In this document: piece after piece, positions 6,937 through 13,198 of the stretch
Layout: the number at the start of each line of letters is the position of its first letter
How positions within the stretch are numbered: position 1 is the first letter of the stretch
Source of the DNA: 2-02-FULL-38-15 sp964645555
GTDB lineage: Bacteria; Patescibacteriota; Microgenomatia; Daviesbacterales; UBA10151
DNA: 13,655 bases
Direction: 5' to 3'
Assembly (NCBI GenBank): GCA_964645555.1
Contig: CAZYBP010000023.1
Span: 1 to 13,655 of the forward strand
The notes under the pieces: model-generated
What the model saw: only the letters and a program-made list of their open reading frames with translations
The model's database searches: none
Told to the model about the DNA's origin: nothing
Program-made: the position numbers and the translations under genes

Positions 6937-7560
6937 TTACACTAAAGATTTATAAACCTCACTAAGCTTTGCATGGAAAGCTCGTTGAGAAGCCGAAGGA
7001 CTGGCTGCTAAGTCTTGATACAAGCCCTCAATCACTCTAAAGTTTTTTTCAATCTTTTCGGTAATTATTGCAGGATTGTTGTTATAGTGGAAATATTCCT
7101 GTTCATTATCGACTTTATCTATGACGATTCTATTCAATCTTCTATTGATTTGTCCGTAGGTCGGATCTATAAAATAATGTATTCCATCTTGTCCTTTGAA
7201 CCGCAGCCAAACATGTCCTACAGTAACATCTACTCCTTGCTTGTAGTGTTTTGTATCGGGAGTAACCACTTGAGCACTTGCAGTGACAATTTCTATATCA
7301 GCATCTTTACCAAATTTGTCCCTTATTACTGACAGCATAACTGCACATGTGTCTACGCAGAGATTTTGGCCGGTAAAGATACTAAGAGCTTCTGCCGTCT
7401 CAGGAGCCTGAAAACGTTGTCTACCGCTATCTGTAACATCTCCGAATTCTGTGAGTGCATTGAGAAAACTGACCTCATGTTTTCTTATCCACGATCTAAC
7501 TTCGGCAAAATTCAGGGGAGTTTTTTGTGGTTGTTCTTTAATTTTGGACGCAGTTTCCAT
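6937..7560 (-). CDS. Transglutaminase-like (papain-fold) cytoplasmic protein of unknown function
   Basis: The 207 residues show the order of a transglutaminase-like Cys-His-Asp triad: NLCVDTCAVML with Cys68, GHVWLRF with His116, and YFIDPTYGQ with Asp132. The spacing and the CxxxxAVM block after the cysteine match the transglutaminase core, but no named subfamily is recognised. There is no signal peptide or membrane segment, so the protein appears cytoplasmic. An activity as a peptidase, amidase or cross-linking enzyme is possible; the triad itself is an inference from local motifs. The N-terminal 60 residues are polar and helical in character, and the C-terminal 60 residues look helical as well. 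It is the first gene of the four-gene run to murC and lies 64 bases after gyrB. Its ATG at 7560 comes three bases after the stop of a gyrB tail remnant and has no Shine-Dalgarno site. Confidence 0.6.
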   Translation of the reverse strand: METASKIKEQPQKTPLNFAEVRSWIRKHEVSFLNALTEFGDVTDSGRQRFQAPETAEALSIFTGQNLCVDTCAVMLSVIRDKFGKDADIEIVTASAQVVTPDTKHYKQGVDVTVGHVWLRFKGQDGIHYFIDPTYGQINRRLNRIVIDKVDNEQEYFHYNNNPAIITEKIEKNFRVIEGLYQDLAASPSASQRAFHAKLSEVYKSLV

Positions 7561-7563
7561 TGT

Positions 7564-7590
7564 CTAAATATCTAATGTAGCTAGTTTAGC
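7564..7590 (-). pseudogene. Remnant of a second gyrB 3' end (last eight codons and stop)
   Basis: On the minus strand this stretch reads AKLATLDI-stop, the same eight residues and stop that end the intact gyrB at 7625-7651. The two 27-base copies agree at 21 positions, and all six differences are silent: GCG/GCT, TTA/CTA, GCA/GCT, GAC/GAT, ATA/ATT and TAA/TAG. Upstream codons in the same frame (SPEWNRR) no longer match GyrB and there is no start codon. It is therefore a fragment of a related gyrB, or a diverged att-like duplication of the gene end, rather than a working gene. Confidence 0.6.
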
Positions 7591-7610
7591 CCTTCGGTTC
7601 CACTCAGGAC
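7589..7610. repeat. Degenerate palindromic intergenic repeat between gyrB and its duplicated tail
   Basis: The minus strand reads GTCCTGAGTGGAACCGAAGGGC. From memory it matches 17 of 22 positions of the widespread bacterial repeat core GCCCTGAGCGAAGTCGAAGGGC, all mismatches being transitions. The outer arms GTCCT and AGGGC can still pair with one G-T wobble. It lies in the space between the intact gyrB stop and the duplicated gyrB tail. Its link to the known repeat family is a visual match only. Confidence 0.4.
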
Positions 7611-7624
7611 TAGTTAGCTTTTTA

Positions 7625-9574
7625 TTATATGTCTAATGTTGCTAATTTCGCATGCGTTTGGATGAAGCGTTTACGGGGCGGGACTTCATCTCCCATCAGC
7701 ATGGTAAATACTTCATCTGCTCCGACTGCATCCTCAATTGTTACCTGTTTTAAGACCCTATTTTCCGGATTCATGGTAGTTTCCCAAAGTTGATCGGGAT
7801 TCATTTCCCCCAAACCTTTGTATCTTGAAATAACTACACTGTTTTCTGATACCCCAAGTGTTTTTAGTACTGATGCTTTTTCTTCATCAGAGTAGGCATA
7901 ATGAATCTCTTTCCCTCTTTGGATTTTATAAAGTGGAGGTTGGGCAATATACATATAACCTTTGTTAATAATTTCAGGCAAATACCTAAAGAAGAATGTT
8001 AAAAGTAAAGTGCGGATATGTTCTCCGTCAACATCCGCATCGGTCATAAGGATTATTCTGTGATATCTGGTTTTTTCATAATTCACTGTATCCCCAATGC
8101 CTGTGCCTAGAGCAATTACCAAAGCCCTGATTTCTTCAAACTCCAGCACTTTATCCAAGCGTGCTCTTTCTGTATTTAAAATCTTTCCGCGAAGGGGCAA
8201 TATTGCCTGGAATTTTCTATCTCTACCTTGCTTGGCACTTCCGCCTGCTGAATCTCCTTCTACTATATATAGTTCGGAATTTGCTGGATCCCTTTCCTGA
8301 CAATCAGCTAGTTTTCCCGGTAAAGTCATGCCCTCTAGTGCACCTTTTCTGATAACTGCATCTTTGGCTGCTCTGGCTGCTGCCCTGGCTCTGGCTGCCA
8401 GTAACACTTTTTCTAATATTGCCCTGCCGTCTTGCGGATTCTCTTCAAAAAATACTTCCAGTCCTTCCTTGACTGCTTGGGAAACAATTGGTTGGAGTTC
8501 TGCATTTCCTAATTTTTCTTTTGTTTGGGATTCAAACTGAATTTTATCAGAGTCCATCTTAATGGATACAACAGCTGTTAATCCTTCCTTCATATCTTCA
8601 CCTGTTAAGTTTTCGTCCTTTTCTTTTAACGCCTCCATCTTTCTGGCATAATCATTGATGGCCCGGGTTAAAGCGATCCTAAAGCCAGTTAAATGAGTGC
8701 CGCCTTCTGTAGTTGGTACCACGTTTGCAAAACTTTCCACATTTTCAGCAAAGCCGTCATTGTATTGAATGGCTACTTCTACATCCACTCCGTCAATATT
8801 TCTATGAATTAAAATAGGCTCCGGGTGAATCAAAGCTTTGTTTCTATTTAAGTGTTTAATTAAAGTAGCTAGACCTGACTGAAAGTAAAAGTGACGTTCT
8901 TGTCCACTTCTTTCATCGTAAAGATGGAAAAATATTCCGGCTACCAAATATGCAACTTGTTTAAGCTGTTTTTCTAATCTATCAAATTCCGGGATGATGG
9001 TTGAAAAAATTGTTTTATCTGCCAGAAAAGTTATTTTAGTGCCATTTTTGGCTTTCCAATTGAAAGATGTTTTATAAGGTAACTGGGGATTTTTAGTAGT
9101 TGGGGTAACTTTAGATTTGGCTTTGCCTTGTGTGTACTCCTGGAAATGTTCTTTGCCCTCGCGTCTTACTTCAGCACGAAGGTAATCTGATAAGGCGTTC
9201 ACAGCAGAAACTCCGACTCCGTGTAAGCCGGTTGAAACCTTATAACCACCTTCTCCGAATTTGCCTCCGGCATGTAAAGTAGTCATAATAACCTCCAGTG
9301 CAGATATTCCAACTTTGGGGTGAATTTCAACCGGGATTCCCCTACCGTCATCTGCCACGGTCACAAAATTATCTTCATGCAAAACCACCCATATATTTTT
9401 AGCAAAACCAGCTAAAGCCTCATCAACTGAGTTATCTACTACTTCTTTAACCAGGTGGTGAAGTCCGCGGACATCGGTTGAGCCAATATACATTCCCGGA
9501 CGTTTACGGACCGGTTCCAAGCCTTCTAAAACTTGAATTTGTTCTGCAGAATATTTTGAGGATTGTTTAGGCAT
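7625..9574 (-). CDS. gyrB: DNA gyrase subunit B
   Basis: GyrB is the ATPase subunit of DNA gyrase, which introduces negative supercoils with GyrA. The 649-residue length is that of GyrB proteins without the large insertion of E. coli. The GHKL ATPase domain shows EVVDNSVDEALAG (44-56, catalytic Glu44, Mg-binding Asn48), DDGRGI (75-80) and TGLHGVGVSAVNAL (115-128). QTK (350-352) supplies the ATP-contacting Gln and Lys of the transducer. The Toprim domain has EGDSAGG (439-445) and DADVDG (512-517), and the tail has SRYKGLGEMNP (583-593). The QAILPLRGKILN stretch favours GyrB over ParE, though no alignment was made. The ATG at 9574 follows a hairpin and U-tract directly and has no Shine-Dalgarno site at normal spacing. 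Confidence 0.96.
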   Translation of the reverse strand: MPKQSSKYSAEQIQVLEGLEPVRKRPGMYIGSTDVRGLHHLVKEVVDNSVDEALAGFAKNIWVVLHEDNFVTVADDGRGIPVEIHPKVGISALEVIMTTLHAGGKFGEGGYKVSTGLHGVGVSAVNALSDYLRAEVRREGKEHFQEYTQGKAKSKVTPTTKNPQLPYKTSFNWKAKNGTKITFLADKTIFSTIIPEFDRLEKQLKQVAYLVAGIFFHLYDERSGQERHFYFQSGLATLIKHLNRNKALIHPEPILIHRNIDGVDVEVAIQYNDGFAENVESFANVVPTTEGGTHLTGFRIALTRAINDYARKMEALKEKDENLTGEDMKEGLTAVVSIKMDSDKIQFESQTKEKLGNAELQPIVSQAVKEGLEVFFEENPQDGRAILEKVLLAARARAAARAAKDAVIRKGALEGMTLPGKLADCQERDPANSELYIVEGDSAGGSAKQGRDRKFQAILPLRGKILNTERARLDKVLEFEEIRALVIALGTGIGDTVNYEKTRYHRIILMTDADVDGEHIRTLLLTFFFRYLPEIINKGYMYIAQPPLYKIQRGKEIHYAYSDEEKASVLKTLGVSENSVVISRYKGLGEMNPDQLWETTMNPENRVLKQVTIEDAVGADEVFTMLMGDEVPPRKRFIQTHAKLATLDI

Positions 9575-9601
9575 AGAAAAAAGAAAAACCTCTCAGAGGT
9601 T
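9575..9601 (-). terminator. Hairpin plus U-tract abutting the gyrB start (holB terminator or gyrB leader hairpin)
   Basis: On the minus strand AACCTC-TGA-GAGGTT (9587-9601) forms a 6-bp stem followed by TTTCTTTTTT, the layout of a Rho-independent terminator. It would end transcripts coming from holB. The T-tract finishes two bases before the gyrB ATG, and the candidate gyrB promoter would start transcription at the hairpin's first base, so the same structure would form the whole 27-base 5' leader of gyrB. The stem is short, so termination strength is uncertain. Confidence 0.55.
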
Positions 9602-9607
9602 ATGGAT

Positions 9608-9635
9608 AGTTTAACACAGTAAAATCAAAATTCAA
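9608..9635 (-). promoter_or_regulatory. Candidate gyrB promoter
   Basis: The minus strand has TTGAAT (9630-9635), a 16-base spacer and TAAACT (9608-9613) with an extended TGT before it. The predicted start is near 9601, 27 bases before the gyrB ATG. The -35 box lies in the heptamer repeat array. The -10 matches only four of six consensus bases, so the call is moderate. Confidence 0.4.
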
Positions 9636-9651
9636 AGGTCAAAAGTCAAAA
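9624..9651. repeat. Four tandem heptamers between holB and gyrB
   Basis: The plus strand reads ATCAAAA, TTCAAAG, GTCAAAA, GTCAAAA without gaps; the minus strand is four copies of a TTTTGAC-like unit. Each unit carries a TTGA core that resembles a -35 box. The array occupies most of the gap between the holB stop and the gyrB promoter -10. It may be a slippage product or a binding array. Confidence 0.55.
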
Positions 9652-9659
9652 CTTTTAAC

Positions 9660-10310
9660 TTACTTTTTAGGCATTTTTAGCATTAAATATTCCAAAATGG
9701 CTCTGATGTTGACGTTTTGCCCAGCCCATTCCTCTGCCTGCAAGAGTTCCTTTAAAAAATCAACATAATCCGTACTCTCTTTTTCAACTTGGGAAGGTAG
9801 ATTATCCCGGAAAAAGTTAATTAGATAATGCAGGAAATCTTCTTTTTCTTTTAGGTTGGCTATATATTCAAAACGTTCCTCATTTGTACTGTTTAAGAGT
9901 TTAGTAAGGTGTTTATCAAACCTATCATGAAACTCTAATTTATCAGAGTTTCCGTTAACCTTTATTATCTGGCAGCGCGAGAGAATGGTTGGTAGAAAAG
10001 AATACTCAGAAAAAGCCCCCAAAATTAATAAGGAATTCGGCGTTAGCTCTTCTACGGTTTTTAATAATGCATTTTGAGCTTCGGCAGTTAAGACAGAAGC
10101 ATCTTCCAATACCACTACCCTACCCTGCGCCTGAAATGGTTTTAATAAGAAGTGCTGCTTAATTTGCCTGGCCTGTTCTATGCCTAACTTGGAATCCTGG
10201 AGAAAATATAATAAGTCAGGATGTGGATTTTTAATCCCAAACTGCTCTAAGATTTTCTGTATCTCCTTAACTCTTTTATCTGCCGGTGAGATTAATAATT
10301 TCGCAATCAT
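9660..10310 (-). CDS. holB: DNA polymerase III subunit delta prime-like protein, short form without P-loop
   Basis: The 216 residues match the second half of the AAA+ module of clamp-loader delta prime subunits: IEQARQIKQHFLLKPF (44-59), VVVLEDA (65-71, a Walker B-like strand), AQNALLKTVEE (78-88), then LPTILSRCQ (106-114), which contains the SRC sensor motif of clamp loaders. The N-terminal Walker A segment of normal delta prime (about 330 residues in E. coli) is absent and the C-terminal collar domain is short. The protein would be a structural partner in the clamp loader and is unlikely to hydrolyse ATP itself. The ATG at 10310 has no close Shine-Dalgarno site. The gene is divergent from pilB and lies upstream of gyrB, separated by a likely terminator. 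A different AAA+ adaptor is possible but less likely. Confidence 0.75.
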   Translation of the reverse strand: MIAKLLISPADKRVKEIQKILEQFGIKNPHPDLLYFLQDSKLGIEQARQIKQHFLLKPFQAQGRVVVLEDASVLTAEAQNALLKTVEELTPNSLLILGAFSEYSFLPTILSRCQIIKVNGNSDKLEFHDRFDKHLTKLLNSTNEERFEYIANLKEKEDFLHYLINFFRDNLPSQVEKESTDYVDFLKELLQAEEWAGQNVNIRAILEYLMLKMPKK

Positions 10311-10327
10311 AAAAAGGAGTTTGCACC

Positions 10328-10339
10328 TTTACCGGTAAA
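10328..10339. promoter_or_regulatory. 12-bp perfect palindrome in the holB-pilB divergent region
   Basis: TTTACCGGTAAA is fully self-complementary and lies where the predicted holB transcript would begin, about 20 bases before its ATG. The size and symmetry are those of a binding site for a dimeric regulator. No second copy was noticed in the window. Confidence 0.35.
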
Positions 10340-10368
10340 ATTTCAAGTCATTGACACTAATTTGTCAA
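10340..10368 (-). promoter_or_regulatory. Candidate holB promoter
   Basis: On the minus strand a perfect TTGACA (10363-10368) is followed after 17 bases by TGAAAT (10340-10345, four of six). Start of transcription would fall near 10333, within the 12-bp palindrome. The TTGACA is the mirror half of the inverted repeat that also provides the pilB -35 box. Confidence 0.35.
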
Positions 10369-10380
10369 TCTGAGCATAAT
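10351..10380 (+). promoter_or_regulatory. pilB promoter
   Basis: TTGACA (10351-10356) is a perfect -35 box and CATAAT (10375-10380) matches five of six at -10, with an 18-base spacer. Transcription should begin near 10387 and cover pilB, pilT and pilC. The TTG of the -35 box is in frame with pilB, which makes the long TTG-started reading frame an artefact. The -35 is one arm of the 7-6-7 inverted repeat at 10350-10369. Confidence 0.65.
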
Positions 10381-10416
10381 GTAGACAGTCCGGGCAACTC
10401 TTCCGGAAATTTGTAT

Positions 10417-12135
10417 ATGCCAAATCAATCTGCTCAAAATGCCGGTAATACAATTGAGGATATCTTATTCAGGCAAGGTTTACTGACTACAGATCAACTC
10501 TCAGCCATTAAATTGGAAAGTATTAATTCAGGCCAGAGTGTGGAGAGAATTCTTTTACAACATAATATTATTCCTCTGGATAAAATAACTCAAGCTAAAG
10601 CCCAAATCTTAAACGTACCTTTTGTGAAGCTTGAAGGTAAGGCTATAGCAGCTGATGTTTTAAACCTAATTCCAGAGCCTGCTGCCAGACGTTATAAAAT
10701 TATTCCCTTTGAAAAATCCAATGATGAGTTATGGGTGGCAATGGCTGATCCACTGGATATTCAAATAATTCAATTTGTGGAAAAAAGAAGCGGGATGCGG
10801 ATTAAGCCTTTCTTAGCATTAGAAAATGATATTTTGAAAGCAATCGGTGATCAATATGCCCAAAATTTAACTACGGATGTAACTTCAGCCCTTAAGGAGG
10901 TTCAGTCGGTGGAACCGGTTCAAGAGCAGGCGCAAGGAGTTCCGGAAATTATACGGGAAGCACCGGTTGCCAATATCGTCAACCAGTTGTTGGAGTATGC
11001 TATTAAAGCTCGAGCTTCTGATATTCACATTGAGCCAGAAGAAACCCAGACTAGGGTTAGATACAGAGTTGACGGAATATTGCAGGAGAAAATACTTTTA
11101 CCCAAAGGAGTACATGATGCTTTAGTTTCCCGGATCAAGATTTTAGCAGTCCTAAAGATAGACGAAAAAAGACTACCTCAAGATGGCCGGTTTACTTTTA
11201 CTTATGGTCCTCACGAAGTCGATCTTCGTATTTCTATCATTCCGACTGTCATTGGTGAGAAGGTAGTGATGAGGTTGCTACCTAAATCTACAGCAGCGCC
11301 TAGCTTAATAGAATTGGGATTAAGAGGATTTTCTTTGAAGGCTTTTGAAGTACAGCTCCTCAGAACCCATGGAATTATTTTGGTTTGTGGGCCGACAGGT
11401 TCCGGTAAGACTACGACTCTTTATTCGATCCTGACTAAAATTTCTACAACCAAAGTAAATGTTGTGACAATAGAAGATCCGGTTGAGTACCAAATTACTG
11501 GGGTAAATCAAGTCCAAGTCAATCCTGGTGTAGGGCTTAATTTTGCCTCAGCCCTACGAAGTTTTTTAAGACAAGATCCTAACATTATTATGGTTGGTGA
11601 AGTTAGGGATTCTGAAACAGCAGAATTAGCAATTCAGGCGGCTCTAACCGGGCATCAGGTTTTTTCCACTGTTCATACAAATTCTGCCTCTGGTGCTGCT
11701 CCTAGATTACTTGATATGGGAGTAGAGCCTTTTTTACTGACATCAGCCCTAAATGCAGCAGTGGGACAAAGAGTTGTCAGAAAGATTTGCCCTCACTGCA
11801 AAATAGAATTTAATGCTTCACCTGAAATCATTGACGGAATTAAGCAAGTTTTAGGCAAGATTCTTCCTACCTCTCAAGCTTCCACCCTCAAGCTCTATAA
11901 GGGTCAGGGGTGTAATTTCTGTAACCATACAGGTTATTTAGGCAGAGTAGGTATTTTTGAGGTACTGGTTATGACAGAATCGCTTAATAAATTAATTTTA
12001 GAGCATACAGCTTCAGGACTAATAGAAGAAGCAGCTGTAGCAAACGGTATGATTACAATGAAACAAGACGGTTATTTGAAGGTATTAGAAGGGGTGACAA
12101 CTTTGGAGGAGGTGCTTAGGGTCGCCCAGGATTAA
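10417..12135 (+). CDS. pilB: Type IV pilus extension ATPase PilB (GspE family)
   Basis: PilB is the hexameric cytoplasmic ATPase that drives pilin polymerisation. The ATG at 10417 gives 572 residues, the normal PilB length, and follows a GGA Shine-Dalgarno-like core by about 9 bases; the in-frame TTG at 10351 is rejected because it is the promoter -35. Residues 1 to about 150 form the MshEN-type N-domain (TIEDILFRQGLL near the start). The ATPase core has ASDIHIEPEE, Walker A GPTGSGKTT (325-333), the IEDPVEY box, Walker B NIIMVGEVRD (389-398, catalytic Glu395) and the His box TGHQVFSTVHTNS. Four cysteines (458, 461, 499, 502) form the zinc site typical of PilB and GspE. pilT follows after 4 bases, so the two share a transcript. 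The pairing with pilT and pilC favours a type IV pilus over type II secretion. Confidence 0.95.
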   Translation: MPNQSAQNAGNTIEDILFRQGLLTTDQLSAIKLESINSGQSVERILLQHNIIPLDKITQAKAQILNVPFVKLEGKAIAADVLNLIPEPAARRYKIIPFEKSNDELWVAMADPLDIQIIQFVEKRSGMRIKPFLALENDILKAIGDQYAQNLTTDVTSALKEVQSVEPVQEQAQGVPEIIREAPVANIVNQLLEYAIKARASDIHIEPEETQTRVRYRVDGILQEKILLPKGVHDALVSRIKILAVLKIDEKRLPQDGRFTFTYGPHEVDLRISIIPTVIGEKVVMRLLPKSTAAPSLIELGLRGFSLKAFEVQLLRTHGIILVCGPTGSGKTTTLYSILTKISTTKVNVVTIEDPVEYQITGVNQVQVNPGVGLNFASALRSFLRQDPNIIMVGEVRDSETAELAIQAALTGHQVFSTVHTNSASGAAPRLLDMGVEPFLLTSALNAAVGQRVVRKICPHCKIEFNASPEIIDGIKQVLGKILPTSQASTLKLYKGQGCNFCNHTGYLGRVGIFEVLVMTESLNKLILEHTASGLIEEAAVANGMITMKQDGYLKVLEGVTTLEEVLRVAQD

Positions 12136-12139
12136 GTTT

Positions 12140-13192
12140 ATGAGTATACAGCAACTTTTGGATTTAACAATTCAACGGAATGGTTCTGACTTACACTTAT
12201 CAGTGGGTTTTCAACCTATTATTAGAGTGCATGGTGAGTTATATCCTGTTCCTGGTAGTGAGATAGTGACCCCTGAACAAATGGAGAGTTTTTTGTTAGC
12301 AATCCTAACAAAGCAGCAAAAAGATATCTTTACGGAAAATTTAGAGCTAGACTTTTCATTGGAACTGACTGGTAAAGGTAGGTTTAGAGTTAATTTATTT
12401 AGACAAAAAGGCGATCCGGCCATTTCTATGAGGCTTATTCCAGCTGTCATTCCGCCTCTGTCAGAACTAGGTTTTCCCAAGGTTGTGCAAAAGATTCCGG
12501 AATTAAAACAGGGTTTTGTCTTAGTGACAGGCCCAACAGGTCATGGAAAGTCTACGACTCTGGCTTCGTTCATTAATCAGATTAATCAAAGCCGCGCTGA
12601 GCATATTTTAACGATTGAGGATCCAATTGAGTATATCTATCCTCCTGGAAAATCACTGATAGATCAAAGGGAAATGTTTTTAGACACCAGGTCTTGGGGT
12701 AATGCACTTAAGGCATCTTTAAGGGAAGATCCCAATGTGGTTTTAGTTGGTGAGATGAGGGATTTGGAGACAATATCCTCAGCCATGACTATAGCTGAAA
12801 CAGGACATTTGGTTTTTGCAACGCTGCATACTAATTCTGCTGCGCAGTCTATTGACAGAATTATTGATGTATTTCCTGAGGTTCAACAACCTCAAATCAG
12901 ATTACAACTGGCTGCTACACTGGAAGCAATTTTGTCTATACGTTTGGTTCCCACTATTCAGCCTGGAAGAGTTTTGGCAAGCGAAGTTTTATTTGCAACC
13001 CCGGCTATTAAAAATATTATCCGTGAAGGAAAAACCTACTTAATTGATAATGTAATTGAAACTTCAGCCGAAATGGGAATGCAGATTTTAGAGAGTTCGT
13101 TGGCTAGTCTGGTCAAGACGGGCAAAATTTCAGCTGATATGGCAGCCAGGTTTGCGTTACGTTCAGAACTTTTGAGTAAATTATTAAAGTGA
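12140..13192 (+). CDS. pilT: Type IV pilus retraction ATPase PilT
   Basis: PilT powers depolymerisation of the pilus, producing twitching and DNA uptake. The 350 residues are the usual PilT length. Visible are GSDLHLSVG (15-23), the FRVNLF strand, Walker A GPTGHGKS (131-138), IEDPIEY (159-165), LREDPNVVLVGEMRD (194-208, Walker B Glu205), ETGHLVFATLHTNSA (220-234, His223 and His230) and AIKNIIREGKT (289-299), the equivalent of the AIRNLIRE motif required for retraction. The ATG at 12140 lies 4 bases after the pilB stop. The fifth residue of the Walker A loop is His where Ser is usual. pilC follows after 6 bases. Confidence 0.95.
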   Translation: MSIQQLLDLTIQRNGSDLHLSVGFQPIIRVHGELYPVPGSEIVTPEQMESFLLAILTKQQKDIFTENLELDFSLELTGKGRFRVNLFRQKGDPAISMRLIPAVIPPLSELGFPKVVQKIPELKQGFVLVTGPTGHGKSTTLASFINQINQSRAEHILTIEDPIEYIYPPGKSLIDQREMFLDTRSWGNALKASLREDPNVVLVGEMRDLETISSAMTIAETGHLVFATLHTNSAAQSIDRIIDVFPEVQQPQIRLQLAATLEAILSIRLVPTIQPGRVLASEVLFATPAIKNIIREGKTYLIDNVIETSAEMGMQILESSLASLVKTGKISADMAARFALRSELLSKLLK

Positions 13193-13198
13193 AACTAA

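Noticed and set aside
7015..7575. Plus-strand open frames opposite the transglutaminase-like gene
   Set aside because: They run antisense to a frame with a plausible catalytic triad, and their products look like random hydrophobic or Ser-rich sequence.
8097..8540. Plus-strand open frames opposite gyrB
   Set aside because: They are shadows of the highly conserved Toprim region of GyrB.
9463..9472. 10-bp palindrome GTCCGCGGAC in gyrB
   Set aside because: It encodes the conserved DVRGL stretch of GyrB and is explained by coding sequence; there is no insertion relative to the family.
6937..10310. Anti-phage defence or toxin-antitoxin island
   Set aside because: Most genes here are housekeeping (gyrB, holB, aminotransferase). 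The transglutaminase-like protein alone, without a partner, integrase or nuclease, does not support a defence system.
10351..10416. Upstream extension of PilB from a TTG codon (22 extra residues)
   Set aside because: The TTG is part of a perfect -35 box with a good -10 downstream, so this DNA should not be transcribed from that promoter; the ATG at 10417 gives a normal PilB start and length.
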